Part shown: positions 4,655 through 5,204 of the stretch, in pieces
Layout: each line of letters starts with the position of its first letter
Position numbering within the stretch: the stretch's first letter is position 1
NCBI GenBank assembly: GCA_009929095.1
Contig: SABF01000132.1
Coordinates: forward strand, 1-5,204
Reading direction: 5' to 3'
From: Erysipelotrichia bacterium
Lineage (GTDB): Bacteria; Bacillota_I; Bacilli_A; Erysipelotrichales; Erysipelotrichaceae
DNA length: 5,204 bases
Notes under the pieces: model-generated
Told to the model about the DNA's origin: nothing
Database searches by the model: none
The model's input: only the letters and a program-made list of their open reading frames with translations
Made by a program: the position numbers and the translations under genes

Positions 4655-5204
4655 ATGCGATACAAGATTGCAGCTATCATTGGAGCACGTAGAAATGCAG
4701 TTATTTTCCCTATTCTTGAAGGAATCTGGGAATGCTGTGCACAGGAAAATGCAGACCTTTATGCATTTGTCTGCTATAGCAGCGACAGTATTGATTCCAC
4801 TTCAAGTGAAGGGGAAAACAATGTTTTTAATCTGATTCAAGCCGAAGAATACGACGGGTTCATTCTGGCCTGTCAGAACATCTATTCCAAAACTGTGAAC
4901 GAAAAGCTTCAGAAGCTTCTTCTGGAATCAGGCAAACCCTGTATCTCTCTTGAAGAGGATATTGATGGCATGTATTACGCAAGTATTGATAATTATTCTC
5001 TGATGAAGGAAATGACGGAGCATCTGATCAATGAGCACGGCTGCCGAATCCTGAACTACATTGGCGGTCCAGCTGATAATCATGAAAATATTGCACGAAG
5101 AAATGGCTTTCGATCCGCTCTGAAAGAAGCGGGAATCGAACCTGAAGAACGCAGAATTCAATCTTGGTCATGGGATTATACTGATGGCATAGAAGCATTC
5201 AATT
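4655..5204 (+). CDS. Partial PBP-like (LacI-type) ligand-binding sensor protein lacking an N-terminal DNA-binding domain
   Basis: The frame is open from the ATG at 4655 to the right edge (183 residues plus one base). It resembles the sugar-binding half of LacI-family regulators and periplasmic binding proteins. It begins with a beta-strand (YKIAAIIG), then FPILEGIWECCAQENADLYAF. It continues with EEYDGFILA (about 69-77), GKPCISLEEDIDGMYYASIDNY (about 98-119), and LINEHGCRILNYIGGPADNHENIARRNGFRSALKEAGIE, a typical start of the second lobe. A LacI protein would carry about 60 HTH residues before this; an in-frame TGA at 4619-4621 shows that none are encoded. There is no signal peptide, so it should be cytoplasmic. 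AAGGAG lies four bases before the ATG. In Bacillota such HTH-less domains are found fused to C-terminal outputs such as GGDEF, AraC-type HTH or kinase domains; which applies here lies beyond the edge. The ligand is unknown. Confidence 0.8.
   Translation, partial: MRYKIAAIIGARRNAVIFPILEGIWECCAQENADLYAFVCYSSDSIDSTSSEGENNVFNLIQAEEYDGFILACQNIYSKTVNEKLQKLLLESGKPCISLEEDIDGMYYASIDNYSLMKEMTEHLINEHGCRILNYIGGPADNHENIARRNGFRSALKEAGIEPEERRIQSWSWDYTDGIEAFN

Overview
The window looks like chromosome from a low-to-mid-GC Gram-positive anaerobe or facultative anaerobe (Bacillota, probably a gut-type Clostridia or Erysipelotrichia relative). The evidence is strong Shine-Dalgarno sites of the AGGAGG type, a TTG start, U-tailed hairpin terminators, a Bacillus-like PerR, a rubredoxin/ferredoxin pair of the type seen in anaerobes, and a PBP-like sensor protein. 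No lineage marker such as rRNA is present, so the placement is inference.

Layout. From the left edge: (i) 1-300, minus strand, the N-terminal part of an unrecognised membrane-anchored or secreted protein; (ii) 363-1013, minus strand, a two-gene unit of a 66-residue Cro/CI-type repressor (TTG start) and a four-helix membrane protein, with its own promoter flanked by two near-identical operators and a terminator at its end; (iii) 1095-4506, minus strand, a peroxide-defence block in transcription order katA (catalase), perR (peroxide-sensing Fur-family repressor), a two-rubredoxin-domain protein, and an eight-cysteine ferredoxin-like protein, closed by a strong terminator; (iv) from 4655, plus strand, a divergent gene for a LacI/PBP-type ligand-binding sensor that lacks the LacI DNA-binding domain and runs off the right edge.

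How it fits together. Catalase removes hydrogen peroxide. PerR has all five regulatory metal ligands and both zinc-site cysteine pairs, so it should sense peroxide. The rubredoxin and ferredoxin proteins are separated by one base and are likely to pass electrons to an oxygen- or peroxide-reducing partner that is not in this window. A 25-bp near-palindrome lies over the predicted katA -10 region and is the natural candidate operator, but it is a poor match to the classical PerR box.

The most unusual items are a four-cysteine tail on the catalase, the off-register cysteine motifs of the ferredoxin-like protein, and a rubredoxin-rubredoxin protein with no histidine at all. Others are the two operators bracketing the repressor promoter and the long structured hairpin between perR and the rubredoxin gene. 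I found no CRISPR array, tRNA, rRNA, transposase or integrase.
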